Positions 59,984 to 64,000 of a stretch of DNA of 64,000 nucleotides are shown here, in pieces. The notes below the pieces were generated by a model, which saw only the letters and a program-made list of their open reading frames with translations, was not told the origin of the DNA and did no database searches. Each line of letters opens with the position of its first letter. Positions within the stretch are counted from its first letter, which is position 1. Made by a program: the position numbers and the translations under genes. The DNA comes from Acidimicrobiales bacterium (lineage in GTDB: Bacteria; Actinomycetota; Acidimicrobiia; Acidimicrobiales; SHLQ01), in contig JAHDCX010000011.1 in NCBI GenBank assembly GCA_020629635.1, positions 1 through 64,000 on the forward strand, written 5' to 3'.

Positions 59984-61201
59984 ATGGAGTTCGGCCTCGC
60001 ACAGGATCCCCACGTCCTCGCCAAGAACGCACAACACGCGCTCGACGAACTCCTCGACCTGCCCGTTGCGATGCTGTCGACCGAAACCCTCGACCAGCTC
60101 GCCTGCTGGGCACAGACAGCGCTCACCGCCCGCGTCGACACACTCCGCGCCCGGTTGGTGGCCGAAGCCGACCACGCCGGTGTCGGCCCGATCCAATCCG
60201 GGTCGCGCACCATCGACCAACACATCGCCGCCCGCACCGGCTCCAACCCCGCCGACACCCGCGCCGACCTACGCCTCGGACGATTCCTCGCCAAACATGC
60301 GATCTTCGATCACGCGTTCGCCAAAGGCTGGATCAGCCGAGCCCACATCGAACTCATCCGCAAAGCTGTGCGTCCTCGCTTCGCCGACCAACTCCACGCC
60401 GCCCAGGAGATGTTCGTCGAGTTCGCCCGCACCGTCGACTGGACCGACTTCCAAAAGCTGTTCTCCTATTGGCTCGACAACGTCGACCCCGACGGAGACG
60501 CCCCGCGAGAGCAACACGAATCCCGCTACTGCAACATCCATCGCCGTGGGGACGGGACCGTTGTCGGCCGATTCCAACTCGACCCCGTCTCCGGCGCCGC
60601 GTTGGTGCACATTCTCGAACGCGAACAAACCCGGCTCCTCGACGAAGAAACCGCAGCCGCAGACGCAGGCGAACCCATCGAACGCACGAGCAGTCAACGC
60701 ACCGCCGACGCCCTCTGCCGTATCGCTGCCCGCGGCGCCGAACGATCCGACACCGTCATCCCCAAACCACAGGTGATCGTCACGATCGGACAGGCACTGT
60801 TCGAAGACATGATCCACTCGGCGACCAACCCCGACCACGCCGATATGGCGTTGACCTCGTCGTTTGATGACCCTGAACGGCGCTGCGAACTCCTCGACGG
60901 CACCCCGATCCATCCGCACCTCGCGATGCAGGTCGCCGCCGTTGCCGAGTTCCGAAGACTCGTCCTCGAACCCGACGGCGGAATCCACGACTACGGAGCA
61001 ACCACCCGCACGCTTCCCGAACCCGCCCGAACGATGGTCATCGCTGCGGCCCGTGGACGATGCCGAAGTCCCGGATGCGATGCCCCGCTCTCCTGGCTCC
61101 AAATCGACCACAAAATCCCCTGGACCAAAACCCGAGACACCAGCCTCACCAACAGCGACCCCTGCTGCGGCCCAGACAACCGCGCCAAAGGCGACCGCTG
61201 A
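59984..61201 (+). CDS. DUF222 (13E12) family HNH endonuclease
   Basis: 405 residues: the DUF222 region (MLSTETLDQLACWAQTALTA, RTIDQHIAARTGSNPADTRA, RLGRFLAKHAIFDHAFAKGW) and a C-terminal HNH-like domain with RGRCRSPGCDAPLSWLQIDH, KIPWTKTRDTSLTNSDPCCG and PDNRAKGDR. The last His-Asn pair (usually HNRxK) reads DNRAK, and the protein stops just after, so the nuclease site may be weakened or truncated. The upstream LexA box suggests induction by DNA damage. Confidence 0.82.
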   Translation: MEFGLAQDPHVLAKNAQHALDELLDLPVAMLSTETLDQLACWAQTALTARVDTLRARLVAEADHAGVGPIQSGSRTIDQHIAARTGSNPADTRADLRLGRFLAKHAIFDHAFAKGWISRAHIELIRKAVRPRFADQLHAAQEMFVEFARTVDWTDFQKLFSYWLDNVDPDGDAPREQHESRYCNIHRRGDGTVVGRFQLDPVSGAALVHILEREQTRLLDEETAAADAGEPIERTSSQRTADALCRIAARGAERSDTVIPKPQVIVTIGQALFEDMIHSATNPDHADMALTSSFDDPERRCELLDGTPIHPHLAMQVAAVAEFRRLVLEPDGGIHDYGATTRTLPEPARTMVIAAARGRCRSPGCDAPLSWLQIDHKIPWTKTRDTSLTNSDPCCGPDNRAKGDR

Positions 61202-61211
61202 GCAACCCTCC

Positions 61212-62669
61212 TTACCCGAAGTCGATTGCGCTGATCTGGCGGGTCAATGCGTCGAGGTGGCCGTGGGCGGTGGCTTCGATCGCCGCGAGTTGGTCGTAGA
61301 CCGCGGTATGGGCGGCGATCGGTTCGAACATGTCGTCACGTTCGATCAGCACGGTCGTGGCCTCGCCCGGGTCCGACCAGATGCCTGCGTACATCCCGGC
61401 GTTGACAGCGCAGCCGATCGCGGCCGAGCTGCGGACCTTGTTGCGGGTCGCCGGCACGCCGTGGACGTCGGCGAGGATCTGCATCATCACGTCACTGTTC
61501 GCTCCCCCACCGCTGACCACGAGGTGCGTGAACGGCTGATCGAGTTCGGCAGCCATCGGGTCCATGTGGGTCCGGAGCCGCAGGGCGATGCCTTCGAGCA
61601 CCGACCGGTACAGGTGGCCTCGGGTGTGGCGACCGTCGAACCCGACCATGGCGCCCTTGCGGAAGGGGGCGTGAGGCGGGGCGGCCCAGTCGTGGATCGT
61701 GAGCAGCCCATCGGATCCTGCGGGCACGGCTGCGGCTTCGGCGTTGAGTGCATCCTCGACGGAACGTCCCTCGGCATCGGCGTCGATGCCCGCAAGTGCG
61801 GCGGCCCCGAACTCATCGCGGAACCAGCTGACGCTCCACATGCCCCGCCGCACTCCCCAGCACTCATAGAGGTAGGAGCCGGGGATCGAGGCCTGGAACG
61901 TCCAGAACGACTCGGCGTCGGACACGTACCGCGCACCGTGAGTCATGGCCGCGATGTAGGTGCCGAGCGAGACCAACCCCACGCCAGGGTCGAGCACGCC
62001 CGAACCGAGCGCTTCGACCGCCTTGTCGTGTGCGGTGGCGATGACCGGCAGACCTTCTGGCAAGCCGAGTTGAGTCGACGCGGCCGAACTGAGCTTGCCG
62101 ACAACGTCGCCGGGTCGCACGAGGTCGAAGACCTGGTCGCGGGTGAGACGGCTGGTCTCCCATGCGGCCGGGTCGTCGGACCAGTCGAGGGTGTGATCGT
62201 CGATCGGCCACCAGCCGATGAGGTTGGCGCACGTGTCGACACGCTGGCCGGTCATTCGGTAGCCGATATACCCCGAAGTGGTGGTGACGTGGGCGACCTC
62301 GCCGTACTGGTCCTCGTGGGCGTGCGGGTGGTCGAGGCGTTCGTCCATCCAGTTGATGACCGGATGAGCGAGCGTGCCATCCGGGCGGAGCAGCACTCGA
62401 CAGCACCGGATGACGCAGATGCCCATGGCGGCGATGTCGTCGAGATGATGTCCGGCAGCGGTGAACTGGGCGGCGGCCTTCTGCGACGCGGCGACGGTGG
62501 CATCCCAGAGGTCGTCGTCGGGATGAATGGCCCGGTTGGACGCCGGGATCTCGAGGGGGCGTAGTGGGTGGTGTCCTTCTGCGACGACCGCGCCCGACTC
62601 GGCGAAGATCAACACCTTGGCTGACTGGGTGCCGACGTCGACGCCGACGACGAAGCGCTCGCTGGTCAT
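61212..62669 (-). CDS. FGGY-family carbohydrate kinase
   Basis: 485 residues: FVVGVDVGTQSAKVLIFAES (phosphate-1 loop), PVIATAHDKAVEALGSGVLD, GLVSLGTYIAAMTHGARYVS and HLVVSGGGANSDVMMQILAD (adenosine loop) define FGGY kinases. Asp in HDKAVE is the catalytic base position. It phosphorylates a sugar or polyol; the substrate is not clear, though the family includes xylulose and ribulose kinases. ATG 62669 fits the family N-terminus. Confidence 0.85.
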   Translation of the reverse strand: MTSERFVVGVDVGTQSAKVLIFAESGAVVAEGHHPLRPLEIPASNRAIHPDDDLWDATVAASQKAAAQFTAAGHHLDDIAAMGICVIRCCRVLLRPDGTLAHPVINWMDERLDHPHAHEDQYGEVAHVTTTSGYIGYRMTGQRVDTCANLIGWWPIDDHTLDWSDDPAAWETSRLTRDQVFDLVRPGDVVGKLSSAASTQLGLPEGLPVIATAHDKAVEALGSGVLDPGVGLVSLGTYIAAMTHGARYVSDAESFWTFQASIPGSYLYECWGVRRGMWSVSWFRDEFGAAALAGIDADAEGRSVEDALNAEAAAVPAGSDGLLTIHDWAAPPHAPFRKGAMVGFDGRHTRGHLYRSVLEGIALRLRTHMDPMAAELDQPFTHLVVSGGGANSDVMMQILADVHGVPATRNKVRSSAAIGCAVNAGMYAGIWSDPGEATTVLIERDDMFEPIAAHTAVYDQLAAIEATAHGHLDALTRQISAIDFG

Positions 62670-62760
62670 GGCCGAGCAAGCTAGCGCCCGCCGAGGCTGA
62701 CTACCGTGGCGGCCAACGGTGCAGCCACCGAGCAGACACCCCGACCGAGGCGGAGCGGCC

Positions 62761-64000
62761 ATGAGCAACGAGTCCACCCCCGACCCCTTCACCCGAGCGC
62801 TGTCCGGTCTCGGGTTCCGGGCGATCGGCCCAGCCGTGCGCGGCGGGCGCATCAGCGACATCGCCGTGCATCCGTATCGTTCGTCGACGTGGTACGTGGC
62901 CGCCGGATCGGGCGGCGTGTGGAAGACCACCAACGCCGGCACGACGTGGACCCCCGTCTTCGATCACGAGGGGTCGTTCTCGATTGGCTGCCTGGCGATC
63001 GATCCAACCAACCCGGAGCGGATCTGGGTGGGCACTGGCGAGGCGGTCAGCGGACGCCACGTCGCCTGGGGCGACGGCATCTACCTGAGCGAAGACGGCG
63101 GTGCGTCATGGACCCGCAAGGGGCTCGAAGCAAGCGAGCACATCGCCCGGATCCTCGTCGACCCCCGCGACAGAAACGTCGTGCACGTCGCCGCCGAGGG
63201 CCCCCTGTGGTCGACGGGCGGCGATCGGGGCGTGTTCACCACCCGCAACGGCGGCGACACCTGGGAGCAGAGTCTCGAGATCGACGCCAATACTGGCGTG
63301 ACGTCACTCGAGTTCGCCCCCGACGACTGCGACACGTTGTATGCGGCGACCTATCAGCGGCGGCGCAGCGTGGCCTCGTTCGTCGGCGGCGGACCGGGCT
63401 CGGGCATCCACGTCTCGACCGATGGCGGCGCCACGTGGACCAAAGCGACCGACGGCCTGCCCGGCGGTGAGATGGGCAAGATCGGTCTGGCGACGACCGC
63501 AGCCGATCCCGACATCGTGTACGCCACGATCGAAACCGGAGACCCCAAGACCAAGGGCTGCTACAGGTCAACCAACCGCGGCCGCACGTGGGAACGCCGA
63601 AGCGACTACATCTCCGGTGGCACCGGACCGCACTACTACCAGGAGATCTTCGCCTCACCGCACAACGTCGACAAGGTGTATCAGGTCGACGTGTTCCTGC
63701 ACGTCACGATCGACGGGGGCGCCACCTTCCGGCCCGCCGAACGCCTGAAGAACAAGCACGCCGACAACCACGTCGTGTGGATCGATCCGGAAGATCCGAA
63801 CCATCTCCTCGTCGGGTGCGACGCCGGGTTGTACGAGACGTTCGACGACTGCGTGACCTTCCGGCATTTCCCGAACCTGCCGATCTCGCAGTTCTATCGA
63901 ATCGCTGTGGACGACGGCGTCCCGTTCACGACGGTGCTCGCCGGCGCACAGGACCTCGGCACCCTCGCCGGACCGACCCGCACCACCCACGTCGACGGGG
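62761..64000 (+). CDS. BNR/sortilin-type beta-propeller glycosidase-like protein (3' end outside window)
   Basis: At least 413 residues, running off the right edge. It contains repeated Asp-box motifs: TNAGTTWTPVFDH, SEDGGASWTRKGLEA, TRNGGDTWEQSL, STDGGATWTKATDGL, STNRGRTWERRSDY and TIDGGATFRP, each with the SxDxGxTW signature of BNR/VPS10-sortilin propellers. There is no signal peptide at the ATG. Family members are usually sialidase-like or structural; function undetermined. GGAGCGG precedes the ATG. Confidence 0.8.
   Translation, partial: MSNESTPDPFTRALSGLGFRAIGPAVRGGRISDIAVHPYRSSTWYVAAGSGGVWKTTNAGTTWTPVFDHEGSFSIGCLAIDPTNPERIWVGTGEAVSGRHVAWGDGIYLSEDGGASWTRKGLEASEHIARILVDPRDRNVVHVAAEGPLWSTGGDRGVFTTRNGGDTWEQSLEIDANTGVTSLEFAPDDCDTLYAATYQRRRSVASFVGGGPGSGIHVSTDGGATWTKATDGLPGGEMGKIGLATTAADPDIVYATIETGDPKTKGCYRSTNRGRTWERRSDYISGGTGPHYYQEIFASPHNVDKVYQVDVFLHVTIDGGATFRPAERLKNKHADNHVVWIDPEDPNHLLVGCDAGLYETFDDCVTFRHFPNLPISQFYRIAVDDGVPFTTVLAGAQDLGTLAGPTRTTHVDG

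Noticed and set aside
61199-61201. TGA ending the HNH gene as a possible Sec codon
   Set aside because: Readthrough adds only about ten residues before another stop, with no Cys expected there in the family.

Overview
The window is 64 kb of high-GC, gene-dense chromosome. Codon use, mycothiol/DinB-like and DUF222-HNH families, type II NADH dehydrogenase with a Rex-like operator, an ECF42 sigma factor with its DGPF partner and a LexA box of the CGAAC-N4-GTTCG type all point to an actinobacterium, most likely a marine Acidimicrobiia (Ilumatobacter-like). This is an inference from content, not a database match. No rRNA, tRNA or CRISPR array was seen.

Layout. 1-2.6 kb: TetR, ferritin-like diiron protein and dienoyl-CoA-isomerase-like crotonase in one minus-strand unit. 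2.6-9 kb: PfkB kinase, metallophosphoesterase, a YceH/PEP-mutase fusion and a large cell-surface protein. 9.06-9.68 kb: a DsbA/FrnE-like gene whose first active-site Cys is encoded by in-frame TGA. 9.7-14.2 kb: a tightly overlapping cassette with two glycosyltransferases, a coiled-coil protein and a sulfotransferase. 14.2-24.9 kb: NYN and PilZ proteins, endonuclease III, NUDIX, a lipoprotein hydrolase, a degenerate TauD-like protein, ndh and a COQ4-like protein. 25-28.5 kb: two transporters that seem to start at CTG. 28.6-31.7 kb: a lower-GC island with secreted proteins and decayed ISL3 and ArdC-like genes. 32.3-38.2 kb: ArsJ plus its GAPDH partner downstream of metabolic genes. 40.0-43.2 kb: aquaporin, zinc macrodomain, SirTM sirtuin and SDR in one overlapping operon. 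43.3-46.6 kb: a PEP-utilising synthase-like protein, an alpha/beta hydrolase and a second TGA-interrupted gene, an AAED1-type thioredoxin-fold protein. 46.7-51 kb: YjbR, frameshifted RNA ligase, YCII/ECF42 and a SRPBCC protein. 51.2-57.4 kb: TetR-controlled RND exporter with membrane partners and a PLC-X-like protein. 57.5-64 kb: CIA30 lipoprotein, Sua5, LexA-boxed HNH protein, FGGY kinase and a BNR-repeat protein running off the end.

The strongest new signals are the two independent candidate selenocysteine codons. Each sits where the family has its catalytic Cys, and each is followed at the right distance by a SECIS-like hairpin. Next is the macrodomain-SirTM operon without its usual lipoyl-carrier partners. 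Third is a palindromic repeat family, in two types. It repeatedly forms the 3' ends of genes, giving unrelated proteins the same C-terminal tail, and its paired inverted copies sit at gene ends like bidirectional terminators.
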